A DNA stretch of 64,000 nucleotides from NCBI RefSeq assembly GCF_000429185.2, contig NZ_AUBJ02000001.1, positions 434,001-498,000 on the forward strand, read 5' to 3'. A model generated the notes under the pieces. That model was not told the origin of the DNA. It did not search any database and saw only the letters and a list, made by a program, of their open reading frames with translations. Of this stretch, positions 34,301-41,173 are shown in pieces (the first letter of the stretch is position 1; every line of letters starts with the position of its first letter). Both the position numbers and the translations under genes were made by a program. This DNA comes from Actinoalloteichus caeruleus DSM 43889. GTDB lineage: Bacteria; Actinomycetota; Actinomycetes; Mycobacteriales; Pseudonocardiaceae.

Positions 34301-36359
34301 GGAACACCGTGCGCAGCGCCTCGTGGCGGGCCAGGGACGTGGAGAGCGCGGAGCGGAGCCGGTCGAGTTCCAGGGGGCCACGCAGGCGCAGGGACAGCAT
34401 GTTGTTGTACATCGCGCTGTCGGGGAACATCCTGCCGAGGAACCACATGCGCTCCTGCGCGTGGGACAGCGGTGTGGGCTCCCCAGGATCCCTGGGACGC
34501 AGCTCGACCGGAGGGGGCACATCACCGACCGGTGCCTCGCCGACCCGCCGGACCCGGGCCGCCAGCTCCCGGACCGTGGGGAAGTCGAACAGCGCCCGCA
34601 GGGGCAGCTCGACGTCGAGGGCCTGCCGCAGGCGGTGCACGACCTGCGCCAACAGCAACGAGTGCCCGCCCAGCGCGAAGAAGTCGTCGCCGGGCGCGAT
34701 CTCGTCCCGACCGAGGACGGCCCGCCACACCTCGATGATGGTGCGTTCGACCTCGTCCGGTGGGGCGGCCTCCGCCGGAACCACCACCTCCTCGGGGGCC
34801 GGCAGCCGGCGCCGGTCGACCTTGCCGTTGGCCGACAACGGCAGCTCGGGCAGGACGACGACGTGGCGGGGCACCATGTGCGCGGGAAGCCGTTCCCGCA
34901 GGTACGCGCGCAGCGTGTCCGGTGTCGCCGCCAGCTCCGGCCCGCCGGCGGCGACCAGGTACAGGGCCAGTGAGGGGTCATCGGTGTCCAGGTCGCGGGC
35001 GACCACCACCGCCTCGTCCACGTCGCCGCGCTCCCGGACGAGCGACTCGATCTCCGCCGGCTCCACGCGGTAGCCGTGCAGTTTGATCTGGAAGTCGGCC
35101 CGACCCAGGAACTCCAGGGTGCCGTCCGCGCGCCACCGCCCCAGGTCGCCCGTGCGGTACATCCGCGCCCCCGGTCGAGGGGAGTACGGGTCGGCGACGA
35201 AGGTGCGGGCCGTCAGGTCGGGGCGGCCGAGGTAGCCGCGGGCCAGCGGTGGACCACCGACGTGGATGACGCCGACCACGCCCACGGGGGCCAGGTTGAG
35301 GTCCCGGTCCAGGACGTAGATCCGCGATCGGGACACCGGGGTGGAGACCGAGGAGACCTCCGGCCCGACCACCACCTCGGCGGACGTCGACCGGGGGCAG
35401 GTGACGACGTTGACCTCGGTCGAGCCGTAGTGGTTGTCCAACACGGCTTCCGGCAACCCGGCGAACAGCTCGCGCACGGCGGGCGTCACCACTTGGCGGT
35501 CCCCGGTCGTGATCACCTCGCGCAGGGAGGCGACCCCCTCCGGCGCGGCGCGGGTGTACCGGGCGAGCTGGTCGAGTGCGACCACCGGGAGCAGGACCCG
35601 TTCGATGCGGTGCCGGTGGATGAGCCCGGCCACCTCTGCGATGTCGAAGCGCTGCTCGTCGTCGGCGACGATCACGTGACCCCCGGTGCTCCAGGTCGCC
35701 CACAGCTCGTAGCAGCCCACGTCGGAGGTGATGGGGAAGTAGTGCAGGACCCGGGAGCCGTGCCGGTACTGGGCGCGACTCCACTCCATCAGGTTGACCT
35801 GCGGCAGGTGTTGCATCGCGATTCCCTTGGGCCGCCCGGTGGAGCCCGACGTGTAGATCACGTACAGCAGCGAGTCCGGACCGGCGCCGCGGACCACCGG
35901 AGTTCCGGGCGCCGTCGACAGTGCCTCCAGGTCGAGTGGTGCGGTCGGCGCGTCCGTCGACGACCGCACCAGCCGTTCCGTCTCCGGCTGGTGCAACACC
36001 AGGTCCGGTCGTGCGTCGGTGAGGACGAACCGGAGGCGGTCGGCGGGGTGGTCGGGGTCGAGGGGCAGGTATCCGGCGCCCGCCTTGGCCACTCCCAACA
36101 CCGCGACCGCCATCTCCACGCCGCGACGGGTGCAGACCCCGACGAGCCGTTCCGGCCCGACGCCCTGGTCCCGCAGCGTGTGCGCGAGGCGGGTGGCCAG
36201 CGTGTCCAGCTCCCGGTAACTGAGGACCCTGCCGCGCGCCTCCAGGGCCGGGGCGTCCGGAGTGGCGGCGACGTGGTGGTCGTACCAGTCCAGCACGGTG
36301 CGGGTGCTCGCGGCGGTGCCGGGGGTGGAGGGAGGGGGCTGCTTCGTCGCGTGGACCAT
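31329..36359 (-). CDS. NRPS, domain order A-T-C-A-T
   Basis: 1676 residues from ATG 36359 (AGGA just upstream; the open frame continues upstream without homology). A1 is about 25-520 (T-S-G-S-T-G-R-P-K-G at 170-179), T1 about 535-605 (L-G-G-H-S-L-L), C about 625-1060 with H760-H761-x3-D765-G766, A2 about 1090-1570 and T2 about 1600-1676 (V-G-G-H-S-L-L). Lacking an N-terminal C domain, it is a loading-type initiator. By hand alignment, the A1 pocket reads D-V-Y-L-I-T-H-V-V-K, close to proline D-V-Q-L-I-A-H-V-V-K. A2 reads A-D-T-T-I-S-L-G-D-K, close to beta-alanine-type codes. There is no epimerase or thioesterase domain. A P450 gene ends eleven bases upstream, so the two are probably co-transcribed. 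Confidence 0.93.
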   Translation of the reverse strand: MVHATKQPPPSTPGTAASTRTVLDWYDHHVAATPDAPALEARGRVLSYRELDTLATRLAHTLRDQGVGPERLVGVCTRRGVEMAVAVLGVAKAGAGYLPLDPDHPADRLRFVLTDARPDLVLHQPETERLVRSSTDAPTAPLDLEALSTAPGTPVVRGAGPDSLLYVIYTSGSTGRPKGIAMQHLPQVNLMEWSRAQYRHGSRVLHYFPITSDVGCYELWATWSTGGHVIVADDEQRFDIAEVAGLIHRHRIERVLLPVVALDQLARYTRAAPEGVASLREVITTGDRQVVTPAVRELFAGLPEAVLDNHYGSTEVNVVTCPRSTSAEVVVGPEVSSVSTPVSRSRIYVLDRDLNLAPVGVVGVIHVGGPPLARGYLGRPDLTARTFVADPYSPRPGARMYRTGDLGRWRADGTLEFLGRADFQIKLHGYRVEPAEIESLVRERGDVDEAVVVARDLDTDDPSLALYLVAAGGPELAATPDTLRAYLRERLPAHMVPRHVVVLPELPLSANGKVDRRRLPAPEEVVVPAEAAPPDEVERTIIEVWRAVLGRDEIAPGDDFFALGGHSLLLAQVVHRLRQALDVELPLRALFDFPTVRELAARVRRVGEAPVGDVPPPVELRPRDPGEPTPLSHAQERMWFLGRMFPDSAMYNNMLSLRLRGPLELDRLRSALSTSLARHEALRTVFPDEAGVPHQRVLPPWAVQLPVVDVSTADGDRVEAARRIVGGEQLRPFDLATGPLVRHTLVRLGERDHVLCVVLHHIISDGTSLGVLRRELAEYYQAAPGTEEPAPVPVQYGDFAVWQRRSTASPAMAEHLRYWREHLRDAPPVLELVSDRPRHPDHDLREGSDGEFELVVNAELTSALEELGRRAHATLFMTTLTAFGAVLSQRSADRREDIVVGVPFDRRPDPRLTDLVGLFINPVPLRWTSSRAGSFLEALARVRKVAVDGQSHQDLPFERLVEELATGGDLTHHPVFQVMFQLQHEDDTTGIIPGLDIDGFAGVAPPSKFDLSLSIVKSNGRLSCGFGYSAALFDESTVVGIAEDFLHLLRAAATEPERPLADLLVGPDDVRREWRAATPVEGPWRPLPDLVADQARLRPDEVALVCGGTTTTYAELEDLVRVLTRMLRGAGIADERVVAVALPRSPDMVAALLAVFRAGGVAMPLDLRAPEERLALLLSDIEPDVVLTSSDPRWPVPGAPGATTIVVDGAVAEGVPAASDEDGLPPAHLSRESAAYLLHTSGSTGRPKAVVGPHGGLTNRLAWFHSAHPWSQDVPVCAKSSIGFADGLTELLGPLAHGGRVVLATDDEAEDVTALIDLVRRHSVRRITVVPSLLSALLEHPARGGLSCCELWISSGEPLRPELVRRFTEVLPRARLLDLYGMSEASGDSVAAQVVPAGPTSGGVPIWHTGVHVLDERLRPVPEGCVGEIFVSGAGLARGYRGSPGLTAARFLPAPFGPPGSRLYRTGDLGVRRADGSVTLAGRRDDQLKVRGWRVEPGEVEAQLVRHPDVRAAAVGLRELGSSTGPVLVAWIVADRPPAEHDLVALLRERLPRPLVPSYFELVEALPTTSSGKLERRRLPDPRPRHGGRTRTSAESDRWLSAVLAAWREVLGRDDLDGEDDFFAVGGHSLLVPQVAARLADLVGVTVPLRSLFGTTTAAGLAALLRVTGGDDDRAA

Positions 36360-36370
36360 GACGTCCTCTC

Positions 36371-37564
36371 TCAGGAGGCGGAGAAGGTGACCGGGAGTTC
36401 GCGGGGGCCGCGCAGCATGGGACCGAGGGTCCAGGCGATGTCTTCGGGCGGCACCGCCAACGTGAGGTACGGCAGGCGCCGGAACAGCACCCGCAGCGCG
36501 GTTTCCGCCTCCAACCGGGCCAGTTGGGCCCCGATGCAGCTGTGGACACCGTGCCCGAAACCCAGGTGCCCGCCGTCCGACCGGTCGGGCAGGAACGCGT
36601 CCGGCTCGCCGAACCTCGCCGGGTCCCTGTTGGCGCCCGCGAAGGAGATCACCACCCGGTCGCCAGGCTCGATGACCGCCCCACCCACTTCGAGGCGTTC
36701 GACCGCGTAGCGGTGCACCGAGGACTGGATGGGGGAGTCGATCCGCAGGGTTTCGTCGACCACCGCCCGCAGCGCCCGGGAGTCGGCGAGGACAGCCGGT
36801 TCCCGGTACTCGGGCCGGGTCAACAACCGCAGGACCGCCGAACCCAGCAGGGGGACGGTCGTGGTGTGGCCGGCGCCCAGCAGCACGTACACGAGGCCGT
36901 GCAGTTCCTCCTCGGAACGCAGCCGCCCCTCGTCGAGCTGGTCCAGCAGGTGGCTGAGCAGGTCCGCGCCCCGGTGGTGCCGCTTGTACCCGATGAGCGC
37001 GGCCACGTAGTCGGCGGTCTGCTTCACCGCGTCCGGGTCGTCCGCGCCGTTCAGGTCGCTGCGCATGAACAGGTCCATGACGACCTCCGGGGGGCGCCGT
37101 TCCCTTGGAGGGATCCCGAGCACCTCGTGGATCACCGCCACCGGCACCGGCAACGTGTAGCCGGGCACCAGGTCCGTCTCCCCGGCCCGCTCCATCGCGT
37201 CGACGGCCCGCGAACAGATCCGTTCGATGGCTGGCTGGTGCGCGGCCAGCGCCCGGGGCGTGAACGCGGAGGCCAGGGACCGCCGGAGCCGGGTGTGGTC
37301 CGGGGCGTCGATCCCCAACAGGTTCCCCGCCACCGGAGTGCCATCCTCCGGTGGCGCGGGGTCGGTGTTGCTCAGGCGCTCGTCGGTGAGCAGCGCCCTG
37401 CCCACCTCGTAGGAGGTGACGAACCACAGCGGGGCGGTTCCCCCCGAGGCGGGCACACTGCTGACCGGCATCTCCCGCCGCAGCCAGGCCAGGTTCGGGT
37501 AGGGGTCTGGATCGCCGGGGGCGGTGCTGCTCTCCCGCTCCCCGGAACCGTTGATCGCAGCCAT
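36371..37564 (-). CDS. Cytochrome P450
   Basis: 397 residues. The heme-binding motif F-G-H-G-V-H-S-C-I-G has its Cys ligand at 343, and the ExxR is E271-T-L-R274. The I-helix motif is A231-G-H-T-T-T236: the Asp/Glu normally before the conserved Thr, which helps proton delivery, is replaced by Thr. It is an actinobacterial CYP107/CYP105-like biosynthetic P450, needing ferredoxin partners encoded elsewhere. It starts the NRPS operon on this strand and is divergent from the second NRPS. A tailoring role, perhaps on a carrier-bound residue, is inferred. Confidence 0.92.
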   Translation of the reverse strand: MAAINGSGERESSTAPGDPDPYPNLAWLRREMPVSSVPASGGTAPLWFVTSYEVGRALLTDERLSNTDPAPPEDGTPVAGNLLGIDAPDHTRLRRSLASAFTPRALAAHQPAIERICSRAVDAMERAGETDLVPGYTLPVPVAVIHEVLGIPPRERRPPEVVMDLFMRSDLNGADDPDAVKQTADYVAALIGYKRHHRGADLLSHLLDQLDEGRLRSEEELHGLVYVLLGAGHTTTVPLLGSAVLRLLTRPEYREPAVLADSRALRAVVDETLRIDSPIQSSVHRYAVERLEVGGAVIEPGDRVVISFAGANRDPARFGEPDAFLPDRSDGGHLGFGHGVHSCIGAQLARLEAETALRVLFRRLPYLTLAVPPEDIAWTLGPMLRGPRELPVTFSAS

Positions 37565-37947
37565 CAGCTCGTCCTGTTCGCTCGTGCTGTCGTCGGGCCC
37601 GCGCGGGTGTCCGAACCGTTCCGGGAAACCGTCCGCGTGAATGCGCGAACCGGTCCGGCGGAAAACGCTACGGCTCCCGGAACGCCGCTCCCAATATCGC
37701 GGCGAAGGGAATTCGTATCCGGGTCGCGAACGGCGGACGGCGGGCGATGGTCGGTGTCACGCCGACGACGGTCCTGGTGGAAGCCTTGCCCGTCCCGCCG
37801 GCGGGACACCGCCGGGCCCGCCCGCCGGTGGTCAGGGGCACGGGAAAACGTGCCGTTCCCGCACTGTCGGCGCCGCTGAATTGCTGGGTAGCATCGGCCG
37901 CTGTCGATCCGCGAATAGCGCGGTCCCCGTGCCGTGGGGAGGTTCCG
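37565..37947. promoter_or_regulatory. Bidirectional promoter region of the NRPS cluster
   Basis: 383 bases between the divergent P450/NRPS and C-A-T NRPS units, containing palindrome copy 2. The GGGGAGG at 37936-37942 serves the TTG at 37948. GC is below the coding average around 37840-37920. Confidence 0.6.
37792..37807. promoter_or_regulatory. Cluster palindrome, copy 2
   Basis: A second exact copy of GTCCCGCCGGCGGGAC, 228 bases upstream of the P450 start and 140 bases upstream of the divergent NRPS start. Placement between divergent biosynthetic operons is typical of an operator controlling both. Confidence 0.75.
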
Positions 37948-40900
37948 TTGGGCGAACACGCGTCGCGGGAGATTCGCGGTGCGCCGCCGGTCGGCACACC
38001 GCAGTCCCGTTCCCCGTCGGCGGTGCGCCGACCGATGTCGGTGGTGCAGCAGGGAGTGTGGCGCGCGCACCAACTCGAACCCGACGACCCTCGGTACACG
38101 GTGGCGGCGACGCTCACCGTGCGCGGCGGCCCCGACCCCGAGCTGTTCGCGGAGGCGCTGCGGGTCGTGTTCCGTGCGGCCGACTCGCTCCACGTGCGCG
38201 TCGAGGAGGACGGCGACGGCCCCTGGCTGGTTCCCGTCGACCCCGCCCGGTGGTCCCCGGACGTCGTCGACCTCTCCGACGAGACCGACCCCGCCGAGGC
38301 GACCCGGTCCTTCGTCGCCGCCGATCTCGCCCGGCCATTCGACCCCGAGACCGGTCCCCCGTTCGCCGAGACCCTGGTCGTGGCGGGCACTGGCACCGTC
38401 ACCTGGTACCACCGAGCGCACCACCTGGTGCTCGACGCCACCGGTTTCGAACTGCTGCGGGAGGGCACCGAGGCCGTGTACGACGCGCTGCTCACCGGCC
38501 GCCCCCTCCCGCCGACCGCCTTCCCCGACGCGGCACGGCTGTCCGAAGCCGACATCCGATACCGCCGCTCGCGGGACCACGACCGGGACAGGCGGTACTG
38601 GACGAGCCGGTTCGCCGATCGCCCCCGTGCCGTCGGCGTCACCGCCGGTGCGGGTCGGGCGGCGGGGCGACCCCCGCGCGCCAGCACGGCGCTCCCCCCG
38701 AGCTGGAGGAACGCAGCTGGCTCCGACCTCCGGGCCGGGCCAGCCCTGTTCGTCGCGGCGACCGCCGCCTACCTGCACCGGCTCACGGGAGCGGAGGACG
38801 TGGTCCTGCGCCTGCCGATGACGGGCCGGCTGGACCCGGCCACCGCCGCGGTCCCGGGTATGGCCGCCACCGTCGTCCCGCTCCGGCTGACCGTCGGCCC
38901 GGACACGTCCTTCCGCGAACTGGAGAGCACCGCGGCCAACGAGATCCTCCGCGCGACCAGGCACCAGCGTTACGGATTGGAGGAACTGCGACGGGAACTG
39001 GGGGTCGTCCACTCGGGACGGCTCCAGGGCGGAGCGATGCTCAACATCCTGCCGTTCAACCCCGCCCCCTCCTTCGGGCCCCACCCCGCCGAGCTGGAGG
39101 CACTGGCCAACGGTCCCGTCGAGGACCTCACGATCTCGGTGCGGCCCACCGCGGACGGTGGGTTCACCCTCGACGTGGACCTCCCGCCCATCGGGTTCAC
39201 CGACGAGGACGTGGCAGCCCACCGCACCCGCCTCGTGGGGCTGCTCGCCCAGCTGACCACCCACCCCGACCTGCCGTTGGCCGAGGCGGACCGACCGCCC
39301 CCGGACCTTCCGGACCCGCTCGCGGAGACGCCCCTCCCCGCAGGCGGGCCGTCCACCGTCCTGTCGGTGTTCGCGGCGACCGCCCGCCGGCTGCCCGGGC
39401 AGATCGCGGTCCGGGACGCGCGCACCAGCCTCACCTACTCCGCGTTGGACACCGCCTCCCGGCGACTGGCCGCGTCGCTCCTCGACCAGCGCCTGGACCC
39501 TGAGGACGTGGTCGCGGTCGTCCTCCCCCGCACGGTCAGCTGGTGCGTGGCGCTGCTCGCGGTACTGCGCGCCGGCGGCACCGCCCTGTCCCTTCCCGCC
39601 GAGGACGACCCCGACCAGCTGCGGGAGGCCATCCAGGAGCTGGGCGCACGACACCTGCTGACCACCGAGGAGCTGCTGCCCGGAGTCGAGCGGACGACGT
39701 CGGTGTTGCGGCTGGCGCACGACGGCGCCCCCACCCCGCCCCACGTCCACACCCGACCGTCGTCGGCGCCGGCACGGCAGGCCGCCCTCGACGCCCCCCG
39801 CATACCCCCTCGACGGGCGGCCTACCTGATCAGGACCTCGGGCTCCACCGGGCGGCCCAAGGGAGTCGTCGTGGAACACCGGTCGCTGGCGGCGCTGGCC
39901 GAGCGCCACCACGTGGCCCTGGGCGCCGGCGAACCCGGGAGGCGGCACCGCGTCGCCCACACCGCGCCGGTGAGCTTCGACGCCGCACTCGACCCGCTGG
40001 TGTTCATGATGGTCGGGCACGAACTCGTCATGGTCGACGACGCCACCCGACGGGATCCCGACCGGCTGGTCGACCTCCTCCGCGGCCGGCGGTGCGACGT
40101 CCTGTCCACCACCCCCTCCTACTTCCGGCAACTGCTGGCCGCCGGGGTGCTCGACGAACCCGACCTGGCCCTGGTCCTGCTCGGCGGGGAAGCGGTCGAC
40201 CAGGCGTTGTGGACCCGGCTGCGCGCCACCCCTGGGGTGCGGGCGTGGAACCTGTACGGCCCCTCCGAGTGCACCGTCGACGCGATGGTGGCCGACACCT
40301 CGGACAGCGCCCTGGTCACTCTGGGGGGCACCGTCCCCGGATCCCACGGGTACGTGCTGGACGGGCGGCTCCGCCGGCTCGGCCCTGGGTCCACCGGTGA
40401 GCTGTACCTCGCCGGTGCCTGCCTGGCGCGCGGGTACCTCGGACGCGCGGGCCTGACCGCCGAGCGGTTCGTGGCGGACCCGTGGGGAGCGCCGGGCGAT
40501 CGGATGTACCGGACGGGAGACCTGGTGTCCTGGACCCCCTCCGGGGTGTTGTCCTTCCTGGGCCGGGCCGACGACCAGGTCAAGATCCGTGGGGCCAGGG
40601 TCGAACTCGGCGCCGTCGAACGAACGTTGCTGCGGCACCCCTCGGTGCGGGAGGCGGCGGCCACCACCCGGCCCGACGCGCAGGGCGACGCCGCGTTGGT
40701 GGCCTTCGTCGTCCTCGAGACCCCCGGCGGATCGTCGTCCGGGGGCACCGGAGAGGCGAGCACGCCGCCCACCGCGGCCGAGTTGCGGACCTGGCTCACC
40801 AGGACGCTCCCCGAACACCACGTCCCGTCCCGCCTCGTCCCGTTGTCGGCCCTGCCCACCACGAGCCGGGGGAAGCTCGACCGGAACGCCCTCGCCGAGA

Positions 40901-41166
40901 TCCCCCTGGAGCAGCAGGAACGCCCGGTCGAGCCCACCAGCGAACTGGAGGCGGTGCTGTGCGGTCTGTTCGCCGATGCCCTGTCCCTACCCGCCGTCGG
41001 AGTGCACGACGACTTCTTCCTGCTCGGAGGGCACTCGCTTCTCGCGAACCGGTTGCTGCGGGGCATCCGACGGCGGCTCGGCGTCCGCTGCACGATGCGG
41101 GCGGTGTTCGACACCCCGACGGTGGCCGGGCTGCTCGGACGTCCCGAGTTCCAGGATGCGAGGTGA
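37948..41166 (+). CDS. NRPS, single module C-A-T
   Basis: 1072 residues. TTG 37948 is chosen because GGGGAGG lies five bases upstream and the condensation domain begins about 30 residues in; no ATG fits. C spans about 30-470, with H158-H159-x3-D163 followed by A-T-G rather than D-G. A is about 480-980 (T-S-G-S-T-G-R-P-K-G) and T about 1000-1072 (L-G-G-H-S-L-L). The pocket residues by hand alignment are D-A-D-S-L-G-L-V-D-K. Acidic residues at both 239 and 331 fit a basic side chain (Lys, Orn, Arg or a cyclic guanidine amino acid). It is the first gene of a plus-strand unit with the ligase-methyltransferase and carrier genes. Confidence 0.92.
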   Translation: MGEHASREIRGAPPVGTPQSRSPSAVRRPMSVVQQGVWRAHQLEPDDPRYTVAATLTVRGGPDPELFAEALRVVFRAADSLHVRVEEDGDGPWLVPVDPARWSPDVVDLSDETDPAEATRSFVAADLARPFDPETGPPFAETLVVAGTGTVTWYHRAHHLVLDATGFELLREGTEAVYDALLTGRPLPPTAFPDAARLSEADIRYRRSRDHDRDRRYWTSRFADRPRAVGVTAGAGRAAGRPPRASTALPPSWRNAAGSDLRAGPALFVAATAAYLHRLTGAEDVVLRLPMTGRLDPATAAVPGMAATVVPLRLTVGPDTSFRELESTAANEILRATRHQRYGLEELRRELGVVHSGRLQGGAMLNILPFNPAPSFGPHPAELEALANGPVEDLTISVRPTADGGFTLDVDLPPIGFTDEDVAAHRTRLVGLLAQLTTHPDLPLAEADRPPPDLPDPLAETPLPAGGPSTVLSVFAATARRLPGQIAVRDARTSLTYSALDTASRRLAASLLDQRLDPEDVVAVVLPRTVSWCVALLAVLRAGGTALSLPAEDDPDQLREAIQELGARHLLTTEELLPGVERTTSVLRLAHDGAPTPPHVHTRPSSAPARQAALDAPRIPPRRAAYLIRTSGSTGRPKGVVVEHRSLAALAERHHVALGAGEPGRRHRVAHTAPVSFDAALDPLVFMMVGHELVMVDDATRRDPDRLVDLLRGRRCDVLSTTPSYFRQLLAAGVLDEPDLALVLLGGEAVDQALWTRLRATPGVRAWNLYGPSECTVDAMVADTSDSALVTLGGTVPGSHGYVLDGRLRRLGPGSTGELYLAGACLARGYLGRAGLTAERFVADPWGAPGDRMYRTGDLVSWTPSGVLSFLGRADDQVKIRGARVELGAVERTLLRHPSVREAAATTRPDAQGDAALVAFVVLETPGGSSSGGTGEASTPPTAAELRTWLTRTLPEHHVPSRLVPLSALPTTSRGKLDRNALAEIPLEQQERPVEPTSELEAVLCGLFADALSLPAVGVHDDFFLLGGHSLLANRLLRGIRRRLGVRCTMRAVFDTPTVAGLLGRPEFQDAR

Positions 41167-41173
41167 CCACGGC

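Noticed and set aside
36360-37427. Upstream extension of the A-T-C-A-T NRPS frame
   Set aside because: It is out of frame with, and fully inside, the P450 gene. NRPS homology starts at ATG 36359, which has a ribosome-binding site.
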